A stretch of 64,000 nt of DNA from Hymenobacter piscis (GTDB taxonomy: Bacteria; Bacteroidota; Bacteroidia; Cytophagales; Hymenobacteraceae). The position numbers and the translations under genes are program-made. The notes below the pieces were generated by a model, which was not told where the DNA came from, ran no database searches, and saw nothing but the letters and a program-made list of their open reading frames with translations. Location: assembly GCF_018760735.1 (NCBI RefSeq), contig NZ_JAHHZN010000003.1, forward strand, positions 124,001 to 188,000. The letters are read 5' to 3'. Numbering within the stretch: the stretch's first letter is position 1; every line of letters starts with the position of its first letter. Below are positions 27,164-36,653 of this stretch, piece after piece.

Positions 27164-27367
27164 CGGGGAGTATCGCCTGCGCACAACGCACTGCGTGATG
27201 CTGACAACCGCCCGGCAACCACGCTGCCGATTGGCCGTCCTATATCGTCGACGACACCATTTCGCTGCCAGGAGGCTGGGGTTCCATATCTCTCGTAGTT
27301 CGTAAAGCCGTTGAAACTTCCGTCTTTTGTGGTAGCTCTCTCCAAGGGCAGCTTTTTTCGTTTTTGT

Positions 27368-28228
27368 ATGATTCGTCGGCTCCTGTCTGGCCTGGTGCTC
27401 GTCATCTGTTCTATCCCGCTATCCGTACAGGCCCAGACGAAGCTACTGGAAGGCCAGGTGCTAAACGACCAGACCGGCGAGCCCGTGCCCTTCGCCACCC
27501 TGGGCGTTCCGGGCCGCAGCATCGGCACCGTGGCCGATGAGCAGGGCCGCTACCTGCTGCGCCTCCCCCCTGACCTGCGCGATACGCTGGTGGTCACGTC
27601 GGTGGGGTTTTCCCGCACGGCCGTGCCGCCGGCCGCCCTGGCCCAGGGGCAGCGCGTGTTCCGGCTGCACCCCCGGGAACAGGCGCTGGGCGGCGTGGTG
27701 GTGCAGCGCCGGCCCGTGCACGCGGCTCAGCTGGGCCAGTCGCGCACCAAAGCCGATGTGCTGTGGATGGGCGGCTCCAGCGGCAAGGAAACTGTGGACG
27801 ACGAGTGGGGCTGGGAGCTGGGCACCGTGTTGCGCCCCCTGCGCCGCACTTACCTGGAGGAGTTTCACGTGTATCTGGCCGATAACAACTACCAGCAGCT
27901 GCGCTTCCGCCTGAACCTGTACACCCTCGAAAACGGCCGCCCCGGCAAGCCCCTGCTCCGCCAGGACATCCAGCTCACGAGCACCGCCCGGCAGCGCGGC
28001 TGGCTCACGGTAGACCTGCGCCCCTACGACCTGCAGCTGGACGCCCAGCCCGTGGTGGCCACCATTCAGTGGCTGCAAAGCGAAAAACAGGACCCTTGGG
28101 ACAAGTATTTTTCCATCCCCGTCACCCGCCAGCACAAGCAGGTGATGGTGGAGCGCGAAAACAGCGAGGCCATCTGGAGCATCCACGCCATGCAGCCCAG
28201 CCTGTATTTCACGGTGCTGACGGAGTAG
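27368..28228 (+). CDS. secreted carboxypeptidase-regulatory-like domain protein (paralogue 1)
   Basis: 286 aa from ATG 27368; the upstream codons from 27311 precede a normal signal peptide (MIRRLLSGLVLVICSIPLSVQAQ) and are rejected. Residues about 25-105 form a CarboxypepD_reg-like (CNA-B/DUF4480 style) beta-sandwich: 'EGQVLNDQTGEPVPFATLGV', 'GTVADEQGRYLL', 'VVTSVGFSRTAV'. A second beta-rich domain (about 150-286) contains 'YLEEFHVYLADNN', 'LRFRLNLYTLENGRPGKPLL', 'RGWLTVDLRPYDLQL' and 'PSLYFTVL'. The same two domains occur in 29243-30112, so the two are paralogues separated by one gene. Periplasmic or outer-surface protein; no catalytic motif seen. Confidence 0.8.
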   Translation: MIRRLLSGLVLVICSIPLSVQAQTKLLEGQVLNDQTGEPVPFATLGVPGRSIGTVADEQGRYLLRLPPDLRDTLVVTSVGFSRTAVPPAALAQGQRVFRLHPREQALGGVVVQRRPVHAAQLGQSRTKADVLWMGGSSGKETVDDEWGWELGTVLRPLRRTYLEEFHVYLADNNYQQLRFRLNLYTLENGRPGKPLLRQDIQLTSTARQRGWLTVDLRPYDLQLDAQPVVATIQWLQSEKQDPWDKYFSIPVTRQHKQVMVERENSEAIWSIHAMQPSLYFTVLTE

Positions 28229-28253
28229 AATACCGGCACCAGACTCACCGAAG

Positions 28254-29021
28254 CTACCGGTTCCTGAACGCCCGCATATAGCCGCCCCGCAGCACCAGTA
28301 ACAGGTACAGAAACAGCAGGGCCACGGGAATCGTCAGGTGGTCACCGTCGATGATGGTCAGCACGGCGTAAAGGCCCGTCAGCAGAATAAAGAACCCCAG
28401 CACGGCCGTCGTCAGCCTCGTTTGCCAAGTATCACGAGGTGGTTTTTCGAACAGAAAAGCGGGCAGGCGCGCCGGCCACAGCGCAGGCAGCAGCACCGCG
28501 TTGCTCAGTAACCACCCCACCAGCAGCGCCATTCCTCCATACATGAGCGGAATACCAATGGAATCAGCAAAGGGCGGATAGTCGTCCCGACCGCCCCGGT
28601 AGTAATAATACCAGTACAACGATATGCAGAGCAGTCCCCAACCCAGGTTCAGCCAAAGCGCGAACTGCGTTTTGTTGATGGTACGCTGCCGCCGCAACTG
28701 GACCAGAGTCCGCAGGCGGTTGGCCCGCAGAAACAGGAGCACCGTCAGGCTGCTGATGGCTACCCCGGAGCTAATATCCAGCCACGTATTACGACTCGTG
28801 CGCCACGCTTCCTCCGCCGCGTAGTAGGCTTTTCGGTAGTCGGCATGATTGTCCGGCCGCGAATTTTCAGCCCCATCGGCCGGGTCAATAGTGTACGTAA
28901 TACCATGCAGGTCGTTGATGCTTTTTCCCGCAATGAAGGCGGGCATGAAGCACCCGTATAGCCACGCGGCCGCGCCCAGCAGCAGCAGCCCCATAAATAC
29001 CCCCTGTAAGTTCTTTGGCAT
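28254..29021 (-). CDS. hypothetical membrane protein
   Basis: 255 aa with five or six hydrophobic segments: about 6-24, 88-107, 121-145, 157-180, 196-218 and 224-243. A large extracytoplasmic loop after the first segment contains 'FMPAFIAGKSINDLHGITYTIDPADG'. The start ATG at 29021 (MPKNLQGVF) is preferred to a GTG at 29039. The gene lies on the minus strand between the two paralogous secreted proteins and is convergent with the first. I do not recognise the family. Confidence 0.7.
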   Translation of the reverse strand: MPKNLQGVFMGLLLLGAAAWLYGCFMPAFIAGKSINDLHGITYTIDPADGAENSRPDNHADYRKAYYAAEEAWRTSRNTWLDISSGVAISSLTVLLFLRANRLRTLVQLRRQRTINKTQFALWLNLGWGLLCISLYWYYYYRGGRDDYPPFADSIGIPLMYGGMALLVGWLLSNAVLLPALWPARLPAFLFEKPPRDTWQTRLTTAVLGFFILLTGLYAVLTIIDGDHLTIPVALLFLYLLLVLRGGYMRAFRNR

Positions 29022-29242
29022 CTGGATTCCGCTTTGCACAAAGCTAGCAAAACCCGGTAGCGGTACTGCCGCCTATCAGCTGCTTCCGGGTTATCGGAAA
29101 CAGCCAACGCCTTCTATCAGTCTCCTTTAGATTCGAGGTCAGTCCATCTCATTCCGCACCTGCTAAGGAGCACAGGATTTTGTCGGGCGTGCAACGCCAC
29201 CGCAGGCTTCCGGCCTCTTCGGGCCGTACCCTAACCAATGGC

Positions 29243-30112
29243 ATGCGCTTTATCCTACTCCTGCTGCTGATTTGCAGCTCTCCGCTCCTGCTTCCGGCCC
29301 AGACCCTGCGCGGCCGGGTGTTGCACGCCGACTCGGCCGCCGCCCCGGTACCCTTCGCCTCCGTCGGCGTGAAGGGCAAGGCCGCCGGGACCGTGGCCGA
29401 TGCCCAGGGCTTTTTTCGGTTCCTGGACTCGCCCGAACTGGCGGCCGACGACTCGGTCATCGTGACGGGCATCGGGTACCGGCCGGCCCGGCTGCTGCTC
29501 GGGCAGTTGCGGCAGGCTAACGCCCGGGTGCGGCTACAACCACTGCCGCAGGCCTTACCCGAAGTGAGGGTGCGCCACCGGCAGCTACGGCCCCAGGTAC
29601 TGGGCCGCACTGGCACCAGTGGAGTGGCCCATTGGGGTGTAAACAGCATCGTGAAGGACAGCGTCCGGCGGCGCGAAAAGCTGGGCTCGGAGTTCGGCAC
29701 CTTCCTCACCTCTCCCCACAACTGCTACGTGGACGATTTCAACGTGTATGTGCAGAGCAACCCCTTCCGGCAGGTGCGCCTGCGGCTGCTGTTTTACGCC
29801 GTGCACGACAAACGCCCGGCCGAGCAGTTGTTGCCCGTCGATATTCAACTGGTGCTCACGGAGCAGCAACGGGGCTGGATCAAGGTGGACCTGAAGCCTT
29901 ATAACCTGCAGCTGCACAAAGGCCAGCAAGTAATTGTGGCGCTGCAATGGCTTGATGCCGTAGGCGAAACGCCTGGCTACCAGTCCTTCGATGTCCCGGC
30001 AGCATTCCCAACCCCTCTCCACCGGGTGTACACTCGTGATAAAAGCCAGGCAAACTGGCGCTTTTATCCCGCCCGGCCCAGCCTGTACCTGAACGTGCAG
30101 AGCTGGCGATGA
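29243..30112 (+). CDS. secreted carboxypeptidase-regulatory-like domain protein (paralogue 2)
   Basis: 289 aa from ATG 29243 ([20 protein letters not shown] signal peptide). Regulatory-like beta-sandwich at about 24-105 ('[23 protein letters not shown]', '[13 protein letters not shown]', '[13 protein letters not shown]') and a second domain with '[25 protein letters not shown]', '[25 protein letters not shown]', '[11 protein letters not shown]', which lines up with paralogue 1 at 27368-28228 over its whole length. It starts 221 nt after the intervening gene. Probably a cell-envelope protein. Bacteroidota use similar N-terminal domains at the start of TonB-dependent receptors, but no barrel follows here. 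Confidence 0.8.
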   Translation: MRFILLLLLICSSPLLLPAQTLRGRVLHADSAAAPVPFASVGVKGKAAGTVADAQGFFRFLDSPELAADDSVIVTGIGYRPARLLLGQLRQANARVRLQPLPQALPEVRVRHRQLRPQVLGRTGTSGVAHWGVNSIVKDSVRRREKLGSEFGTFLTSPHNCYVDDFNVYVQSNPFRQVRLRLLFYAVHDKRPAEQLLPVDIQLVLTEQQRGWIKVDLKPYNLQLHKGQQVIVALQWLDAVGETPGYQSFDVPAAFPTPLHRVYTRDKSQANWRFYPARPSLYLNVQSWR

Positions 30113-30261
30113 CCCTAGGGCGGCAACGTACGTTCGTATCGACAACGGTGATTCCTGCCCCGAGGCTTTGGCCGGAAGCAGGGCGGATTGCGTTTAATAC
30201 GGCCCCTCACAACCTGTTTCGTACCTTAGCCTTTCAAAACCCACCCAACCGTTCTCCCGCT

Positions 30262-33200
30262 ATGCAAGCTCCCGTAGCTCCGTATAAACCCAAAAACCAC
30301 GTCCGCATCGTGACGGCCGCCGCCCTCTTCGACGGGCACGACGCGGCCATCAACATCATGCGCCGCATTATTCAGAGCAGCGGCGCCGAAGTCATTCACC
30401 TGGGCCACAACCGCTCGGTGCAGGAAATCGTGGACTGCGCCATTCAGGAAGATGCTCAGGCCATTGCCATTACCTCCTACCAGGGCGGCCACAACGAGTA
30501 CTTCAAGTACATGCACGACTTGCTCCGGGAGCGCGGCGCGGGCCACATCAAGCTCTTCGGCGGGGGCGGCGGCGTGATTCTGCCCGCCGAGATTGAGGAC
30601 CTCCAGAACCACGGCATCACCCGCATCTACTCCCCCGACGACGGCCGCGCCCTGGGCCTGCAGGGCATGATCAACGACCTGCTCGAAAAGTCGGACTTCC
30701 CCACCGGCCAGCACCTGAACGGCGAAGTCAGCCACCTCCGGGAAAAGGACGCCCGCAGCATCGGCCGCCTCATCTCCGCCGCCGAAAATTTCCCCGAGGA
30801 GTTTGAGCGCGTACGCGGGGAGTTGTCAGTTGATAGTTGTCAGTTGTCAGGCGACCAACCGAACGGCCTGACAACTGACAACCAACAACCGACAACTAAA
30901 ACCCCAATACTAGGCATTACCGGCACGGGCGGGGCGGGCAAGTCCTCGCTCGTGGATGAGCTGGTGCGGCGGTTTCTGCTCGACTTCCCCGAGAAGACCA
31001 TGGCCATCATATCCGTGGACCCCTCCAAGCGCAAAACCGGCGGGGCCCTGCTCGGGGACCGGATCCGGATGAACGCCATCAACAGCCCCCGCGTGTACAT
31101 GCGCAGCCTGGCCACCCGCCAGAGCAACCTGGCCCTGAGCAAGTACGTGCAGGACGCCGTGGACGTGGTGCGCGCCGCCGGGTTCGACCTGATCATCCTC
31201 GAAACCTCCGGCATCGGGCAGTCGGACACCGAAATCATCGAGCACTCCGACGCCAGCCTCTACGTGATGACACCCGAGTACGGGGCGGCCACCCAGCTGG
31301 AAAAAATCGACATGCTCGATTTTGCCGACGTCATTGCCCTCAACAAGTTCGACAAGCGCGGGGCCCTGGACGCGCTGCGCGACGTGCGCAAGCAGTTTCA
31401 GCGCAACCACGGCCTCTGGGATAAGCCCCTGGACGAGATGCCCGTGTTCGGCACCATTGCCAGCCAGTTCAACGACCCGGGCATGAACCGCCTCTACCGC
31501 GCCATTCTGGCCACCGTGGAGGAGCGTACCGGGGCCGCCTTCGCCTCCCACCTGGAAACGTCGAAGGTCGATTCCGAGAAGATTTACATCATTCCGCCGC
31601 ACCGCACGCGGTATTTGTCTGAAATTGCCGAAACCAACCGCCAGTATGACCAGTGGGTTCACAAACAAGCTGACGTCGCTCAGCAGCTCTACGGAATCCG
31701 TCAAGCCCTCGGAGCCGTTGAAAGCCTCTCCGGCGGAGCCGGAGCAGTTAGTAACAGCAGCGGCGCAGGCCGCCCCGGAATCGAGCCCGGAGCACTCGTG
31801 GCCGGCCTGGCGGCGACCTTCGAGGAGGTCAAGCTTCGCCTGGACGGGCAAAACTGGAAGCTCCTGGAGACCTGGCCGCAGAAGGTAGCCGCCTACAAGG
31901 CGCCCGAGTTCGTGTTCAAGGTGCGCGACAAAGAATTGCGCCTCCAGACTCACACCACCAGCCTCTCGGGCTCCCAGATTGCGAAGGTGAGTTTGCCGCG
32001 CTACACGGCCTGGGGGGATTTGCTCAAGTGGCAGCTCCAGGAAAACGTGCCCGGCGAATTCCCCTACACGGCCGGCGTGTTCCCCTTCAAGCGCGAGGGC
32101 GAAGATCCCACCCGCATGTTTGCCGGCGAAGGCGGCCCCGAGCGCACCAACCGCCGCTTCCACTACGTGAGCATGGGCCTGCCCGCCAAGCGTCTGAGCA
32201 CGGCCTTCGACTCGGTGACGCTCTACGGCGAAGACCCCGACCACCGGCCCGACATCTACGGCAAAATCGGTAACGCCGGCGTGAGCATCGCCTGCCTCGA
32301 CGACGCCAAGAAGCTCTACTCGGGCTTCAACCTGGCCAACCCCACCACCTCGGTGTCGATGACCATCAACGGGCCGGCCGCCACCGTGGCCGCCTTCTTC
32401 ATGAATGCCGCCATCGACCAGCAGTGCGAGCTCTACATCAAAGAGCAGGGGCTGGAAGACGAGGTGAACCGCAAAATCGACGAGTTGTACGCCGGCTACG
32501 GTCAGCCCCGTCCCCGCTACCAGGGCCCCCTGCCCGAGGGCAACGACGGCCTGGGCCTGCTGCTGCTCGGCGTAACCGGCGACCAGGTGCTGCCCGCCGA
32601 AGTGTACCAGGCCATCAAGGCCCGCACCCTGAGCCAGGTGCGCGGCACCGTGCAGGCCGACATCCTCAAGGAAGACCAGGCCCAGAATACCTGCATCTTC
32701 AGCACCGAGTTTGCCCTGCGCCTGATGGGCGACGTGCAGGAGTACTTCATCCGGGAGAAGGTGCGCAACTTCTACTCGGTGTCGATTTCGGGCTACCATA
32801 TTGCCGAGGCCGGGGCCAACCCCATCACCCAGCTGGCCCTCACGCTCAGCAACGGCTTCACCTTCGTGGAGTACTACGTGAGCCGGGGCATGGACGTGAA
32901 CGACTTCGCCCCCAACCTGTCGTTCTTCTTCTCCAACGGCATGGACCCCGAGTACGCCGTGATGGGCCGGGTGGCGCGCCGCATCTGGGCCAAGGCCATG
33001 AAGCTCAAGTACAACGCCAACGCCCGCTCCCAGATGTTGAAATACCACATCCAGACCAGCGGCCGGAGCCTGCACGCCCAGGAAATCGACTTCAACGACA
33101 TCCGCACCACCCTGCAGGCCCTCTACGCCATCTACGACAACTGCAACTCCCTGCACACCAACGCCTACGACGAGGCCATTACCACGCCCACCGAGGAATC

Positions 33201-33741
33201 GGTGCGCAGGGCCATGGCCATTCAGCTCATCATCAACCGGGAGCTGGGCCTGGCCCGCAACGAGAACCCCTTGCAGGGCTCCTTCATCATTGAGGAGCTC
33301 ACCGACCTGGTGGAGGAAGCGGTGCTGCTCGAGTTTGACCGCATCACGGAGCGCGGCGGCGTGCTGGGCGCCATGGAAACCATGTACCAGCGCGGCAAGA
33401 TTCAGGAAGAAAGTCTGTTTTACGAGATGCAGAAGCACACCGGCGAGCTGCCCATTATCGGGGTGAACACCTTCCTCTCCTCCAAAGGCTCGCCCACGGT
33501 GCAGCCCGCCGAGGTTATCCGGGCCACGGAGGAGGAAAAGCAGTACCAGATTACGATGCTGCAAGCCCTGCACGCCCGCAACGCCGACCAGGCCCCTGCG
33601 CGCCTCAAGCAGCTGCAACAAGCCGCCGTCGCCAACGAGAACCTGTTCGCCGAACTCATGGAAACGGTGAAGTTCTGCTCCCTGGGCCAGGTGACGAACG
33701 CACTGTTCGAGGTCGGCGGGCAGTACCGGCGGAATATGTAA
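30262..33741 (+). CDS. icmF: fused isobutyryl-CoA mutase (methylmalonyl-CoA mutase family)
   Basis: 1159 aa. Coenzyme B12-dependent mutase that interconverts isobutyryl-CoA and n-butyryl-CoA (or similar acyl-CoAs). Order: B12-binding domain (about 14-150, '[17 protein letters not shown]' with the lower-ligand His), MeaB-like G-protein chaperone (about 215-480: P-loop GTGGAGKSS, '[19 protein letters not shown]', 'ETSGIGQSD', 'NKFDKRGA'), linker, then the (beta/alpha)8 substrate domain ('[24 protein letters not shown]', '[11 protein letters not shown]', '[10 protein letters not shown]'). The ATG at 30262 fits the family; the frame from 30109 adds an unlikely leader. It is 60-70 residues longer than the best-known IcmF; about 26 extra residues (about 187-212) come from a palindromic heptamer insert. 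Confidence 0.93.
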   Translation: MQAPVAPYKPKNHVRIVTAAALFDGHDAAINIMRRIIQSSGAEVIHLGHNRSVQEIVDCAIQEDAQAIAITSYQGGHNEYFKYMHDLLRERGAGHIKLFGGGGGVILPAEIEDLQNHGITRIYSPDDGRALGLQGMINDLLEKSDFPTGQHLNGEVSHLREKDARSIGRLISAAENFPEEFERVRGELSVDSCQLSGDQPNGLTTDNQQPTTKTPILGITGTGGAGKSSLVDELVRRFLLDFPEKTMAIISVDPSKRKTGGALLGDRIRMNAINSPRVYMRSLATRQSNLALSKYVQDAVDVVRAAGFDLIILETSGIGQSDTEIIEHSDASLYVMTPEYGAATQLEKIDMLDFADVIALNKFDKRGALDALRDVRKQFQRNHGLWDKPLDEMPVFGTIASQFNDPGMNRLYRAILATVEERTGAAFASHLETSKVDSEKIYIIPPHRTRYLSEIAETNRQYDQWVHKQADVAQQLYGIRQALGAVESLSGGAGAVSNSSGAGRPGIEPGALVAGLAATFEEVKLRLDGQNWKLLETWPQKVAAYKAPEFVFKVRDKELRLQTHTTSLSGSQIAKVSLPRYTAWGDLLKWQLQENVPGEFPYTAGVFPFKREGEDPTRMFAGEGGPERTNRRFHYVSMGLPAKRLSTAFDSVTLYGEDPDHRPDIYGKIGNAGVSIACLDDAKKLYSGFNLANPTTSVSMTINGPAATVAAFFMNAAIDQQCELYIKEQGLEDEVNRKIDELYAGYGQPRPRYQGPLPEGNDGLGLLLLGVTGDQVLPAEVYQAIKARTLSQVRGTVQADILKEDQAQNTCIFSTEFALRLMGDVQEYFIREKVRNFYSVSISGYHIAEAGANPITQLALTLSNGFTFVEYYVSRGMDVNDFAPNLSFFFSNGMDPEYAVMGRVARRIWAKAMKLKYNANARSQMLKYHIQTSGRSLHAQEIDFNDIRTTLQALYAIYDNCNSLHTNAYDEAITTPTEESVRRAMAIQLIINRELGLARNENPLQGSFIIEELTDLVEEAVLLEFDRITERGGVLGAMETMYQRGKIQEESLFYEMQKHTGELPIIGVNTFLSSKGSPTVQPAEVIRATEEEKQYQITMLQALHARNADQAPARLKQLQQAAVANENLFAELMETVKFCSLGQVTNALFEVGGQYRRNM
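30821..30897 (+). repeat. palindromic heptamer-built insert inside icmF
   Basis: Left arm 30821-30851 (AGTTGTC, AGTTGAT, AGTTGTC, AGTTGTC, AGG) and right arm 30867-30897 (CCT, GACAACT, GACAACC, AACAACC, GACAACT) are complementary at 28 of 31 positions, with a 15-nt loop that contains GAACGG. The ORF runs through the insert without a stop. Confidence 0.9.
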
Positions 33742-33761
33742 TGCGCTTTTAAACTAATTCG

Positions 33762-33797
33762 AAAAGGGTGCTACCTTGCTGAGGTAGCACCCTTTTT
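33762..33797 (+). terminator. terminator of icmF
   Basis: AAAAGGGTGCTACC...GGTAGCACCCTTTTT hairpin, 20 nt after the icmF stop. Confidence 0.92.
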
Positions 33798-33832
33798 GTT
33801 AACTAGTTTCCCACGCTATTTTAGTACAGCCG

Positions 33833-34402
33833 ATGATTTCAGATAACAAACATATCCAAACCTGCTGGACCAAGACTTTAATACTAGCCATTATAGCCTT
33901 TTGCTTATTCCTAATTATTTCACTAGACTTTGCAACTACTTATCAGTCCATTGCTGCATTCTTATTATTAGCATCAAGCATATTATTTACCAAATACATT
34001 TTTACAGCCATATCAGAAAGCCTTAATAATAAGCAATGGCCAACATATACACGAATCATTCCGGTAATTATCATTTTCCTCCTTGGCACGCTTCTATATG
34101 GATATAGAAACGGCTTATTTTATGGAAATAAAGTAGTTGACGCGACTTTTCTTGACGAGCAAAGCAGAATGGATATGCACTTATATACAGACGGCCACTA
34201 CATAATAACTGCGACCTGGATGCTAGGCAGTGAAACATTTAGTGGAACATACAAGAGAACAGGCAGCACTATTATATTTAATAAATATCCTGTTACCGAT
34301 AACGGTTTTATAGATCAGGTTATCACTATCAATGGAAGCAGAATCTACTTTCTTAAAAGCAATCCTGATACATCTTTCTACCACTTTACCATCAACAAAT
34401 GA
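33833..34402 (+). CDS. AT-rich hypothetical membrane protein
   Basis: 189 aa with three predicted membrane helices near the N-terminus (about 14-31, 37-58 and 72-90) followed by a soluble domain of about 95 residues of beta type ('DGHYIITATWMLGSETFSGTYKRTGSTIIFNKYPV'). The base composition is strikingly AT-rich compared with the GC-rich genes on both sides, and codons ending in A/T predominate (TTA, ATA, AAT), which suggests acquisition from another source. No homologue recognised. The soluble part recalls small lipocalin-like/'stress' beta-barrels only vaguely. ATG at 33833; no convincing promoter seen between the icmF terminator and the start. Confidence 0.65.
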   Translation: MISDNKHIQTCWTKTLILAIIAFCLFLIISLDFATTYQSIAAFLLLASSILFTKYIFTAISESLNNKQWPTYTRIIPVIIIFLLGTLLYGYRNGLFYGNKVVDATFLDEQSRMDMHLYTDGHYIITATWMLGSETFSGTYKRTGSTIIFNKYPVTDNGFIDQVITINGSRIYFLKSNPDTSFYHFTINK

Positions 34403-34491
34403 CAGCATTTTAAAAATACGAACGGCATTCTGCTGAACGGTCACGCCGAATGCAGAGATGTATATAGCAGTTTCGCGAGCCGTAGATACCT

Positions 34492-34597
34492 GCTGTAGAG
34501 ACGCGTATTCGCGTCTCATCGTTGAACGGCGACGCCTATGTTCTTTCACGGCAAACAACATCAGCAACGACGAAACGCGAATACGCGCCTCTACAGC
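34492..34597. repeat. palindromic repeat, family GTAGAGACGC (copy 1)
   Basis: Left arm GCTGTAGAGACGCGTATTCG... and right arm ...CGAATACGCGCCTCTACAGC are complementary over about 33 nt with few changes, about 40 nt apart. It sits in the 303-nt gap between the AT-rich gene and the PBP gene. The same gap contains TGCTGAACGG at 34431-34440. Confidence 0.8.
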
Positions 34598-34705
34598 GGC
34601 CTGTAACGCCACTACCCGGCACAACCCTGCCGTGCCCAACCCGCCCCGCGCGCGGTTCACCGAAAACCGCGCCGCCGAAGCCCGGCAATTGCCTAGCTTT
34701 ACCCC

Positions 34706-36535
34706 ATGCGCACGGCTCTCATTATTTGGCGAAACGGCCTGCTGGCACTGCTGGCCGGACTGGCCGCCTGCTCCTCCCCCGACCAATCCACCACCCAGGC
34801 CCCAACCGCCCCCGATGTGCGCGTGCGCTACACCGCCCGCCGCGTGGCCCTGCCCGGCGTCCCGCGCCGCGGCCGTATCCTCGACCGCCACGATTCGGTG
34901 CTGGTGGCCACCCGCCCCGAGTTTCTGCTCGGGTTGCCCCGGCGCGGCGCCCTCGATACCCTGGCCCTGGGCCAGCTGCTGGGCTGGGACTCCACCACCG
35001 TGCGCCGCCGCTTCGCCGAGGCCCGGCCCTACCCCGGTGCCACCCGCTACCCGGTGCAGCTGCGCCTGACCCCGGCCGAAGTGAGCCGGGTGCGCCGCGA
35101 CAGTGCCGCCTGGCCCACGCTGACGCTCGGCCAGCGGCCCCGGCGCACCTACACCACCCCGGCCGGGGCACCAGTGCTCGGGTATTGGTCGGCGGAGGCT
35201 CAGCCGTTTCTGGGCCAGGCCCGGCGCGCGGCCCGGGGCCGCTTCTACCGCCTGCGCAACGGCGGCGTGGAAAGCTACTACAACGGCCTGCTCGCCGGCC
35301 ACCGCGGCTACGCCCACCCGCTCGAAGATGCCCAGGGCCGCCCCCACGGCAGCTGGACCCGCGACACGCTCTTCCAGGACGGCCAGGACCTGCACCTGAC
35401 CCTCGACGTCAAGCTCCAGGCCTACGCCGAAAAGCTGTTAGGCAACCGCAAGGGCTACCTGGTGGCCCTCGACCCGCGCACCGGCGAAATCCTGGCTTTC
35501 GTTTCGGGCCCGGTGTACTCGGCCAGCATCATAACGGCCCCCGACCAGGCCGGCACCCGGGCCGAGCTGCTGGAAAGCGACGACCGGCCCCTGCTCAACC
35601 GGCCCGCTACCCTGGCCAACCCGCCCGGCTCGGTGTTCAAGCTGGTAAATGCCGCCGTGGCCCTGCAGCTGGGCGCCATCAGCCCCGCCACCGGCTTCCG
35701 CTGCGACCAGTCGCTCATCAGTTGCGTGCATGACCACCCGCGCCCGCGCAACCTCACGGTGGCCCTGCAGTACAGCTGCAACCCCTACTTCTACCAAGTG
35801 ATGCGCAACCTCATCGAGCGGGTGCCCGACAGCCTGGCCGCGGATACGGTGGCTGCCCGCCACGCCAACCTGGCCCAGTGGCGGCGCTACGTGCGCTCCT
35901 TCGGCCTCGACTCAGTGCTGGGCACCGATGTACCCCGCGAAGCGCCCGGCTTCCTGCCCACCCCGGCCTACTACGACCGGGCCCGCCAGACCCGGCGCTG
36001 GACCTACCGCTCCATCTACTCGCTCAGCATCGGCCAGGGCGAAATCAATCTCACGGGCCTGCAAATGGCCAACATGACCGCCATCATCGCTAACCGGGGC
36101 TGGTACTACCCGCCCCACCTGGTGCGCGGCATCGGCACCGGCGGGCCCCTGCCCCGCTTCAAAGTGAAGCACCACACCCTCATCGACAGCGCCCACTTCG
36201 CGGCCCTGCTGCCCGGCATGAAGGCCGTACTCGAGCGCGGCGGCACCGCCGAAGCCTCCAGCCTGGCCGACGTGGGCATTGCGGTGGCCGGCAAAACCGG
36301 CACCGTGGAAAACGGCTCCGACGAGGACGACGACCACGCCGCCTTCGTCGGCTTCGCCCCCGCCGACAACCCCCAGATTGCCGTGGCTGTGTACCTGGAA
36401 AACGCCGGTTTCGGAGCCACCGCCGCCGCCCCCTGCGCTGTCATGGTCATGGAAAAGTACCTGCGCGGGAGCATTGCGCCGAAGCGCCGGAACTGGGAAG
36501 CCCGCATCAAGCGCCGCGCCCGGTCGGGTTATTGA
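34706..36535 (+). CDS. penicillin-binding protein transpeptidase, lipoprotein-type N-terminus
   Basis: 609 aa. DD-transpeptidase of the PBP2/class B type that cross-links peptidoglycan. Active-site motifs: SVFK with Ser309, SCN with Ser357, KTG at about 530. The N-terminal half has the PBP-dimer-like region ('GVPRRGRILDRHDSVLVATRPEFLLG'). Odd: instead of an uncleaved membrane anchor, the N-terminus is a short hydrophobic segment ending in LAACSS, a good lipobox with Cys about 22, so it may be a lipoprotein. Asn is conserved in SCN but the second residue is Cys, not Ser. Alone, not in an mre/rod or division cluster, so possibly an accessory enzyme. Start ATG at 34706 fits the signal sequence. 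Confidence 0.88.
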   Translation: MRTALIIWRNGLLALLAGLAACSSPDQSTTQAPTAPDVRVRYTARRVALPGVPRRGRILDRHDSVLVATRPEFLLGLPRRGALDTLALGQLLGWDSTTVRRRFAEARPYPGATRYPVQLRLTPAEVSRVRRDSAAWPTLTLGQRPRRTYTTPAGAPVLGYWSAEAQPFLGQARRAARGRFYRLRNGGVESYYNGLLAGHRGYAHPLEDAQGRPHGSWTRDTLFQDGQDLHLTLDVKLQAYAEKLLGNRKGYLVALDPRTGEILAFVSGPVYSASIITAPDQAGTRAELLESDDRPLLNRPATLANPPGSVFKLVNAAVALQLGAISPATGFRCDQSLISCVHDHPRPRNLTVALQYSCNPYFYQVMRNLIERVPDSLAADTVAARHANLAQWRRYVRSFGLDSVLGTDVPREAPGFLPTPAYYDRARQTRRWTYRSIYSLSIGQGEINLTGLQMANMTAIIANRGWYYPPHLVRGIGTGGPLPRFKVKHHTLIDSAHFAALLPGMKAVLERGGTAEASSLADVGIAVAGKTGTVENGSDEDDDHAAFVGFAPADNPQIAVAVYLENAGFGATAAAPCAVMVMEKYLRGSIAPKRRNWEARIKRRARSGY

Positions 36536-36543
36536 TGCACCCC

Positions 36544-36584
36544 CGGGTGGTAGAGACACAAAATATTGTGTCTCTACCACCCGG
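36544..36584. repeat. perfect palindrome, family GTAGAGAC (copy 2)
   Basis: 19-bp arms with a three-base loop (CCGGGTGGTAGAGACACAA and its exact complement), beginning eight bases after the PBP stop codon. It may also end transcription, but there is no T tract. Confidence 0.85.
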
Positions 36585-36653
36585 AACGCAACCTTTGAGC
36601 CGCGGGAAGTCGTCTTTTCGGCAATTCCCCTCCGCTCCTTTTCTGGCTGACTG

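Noticed and set aside
30910..33621. 903-codon minus-strand ORF opposite icmF
   Set aside because: Antisense shadow of a certain gene; low-complexity composition and no recognisable domain.
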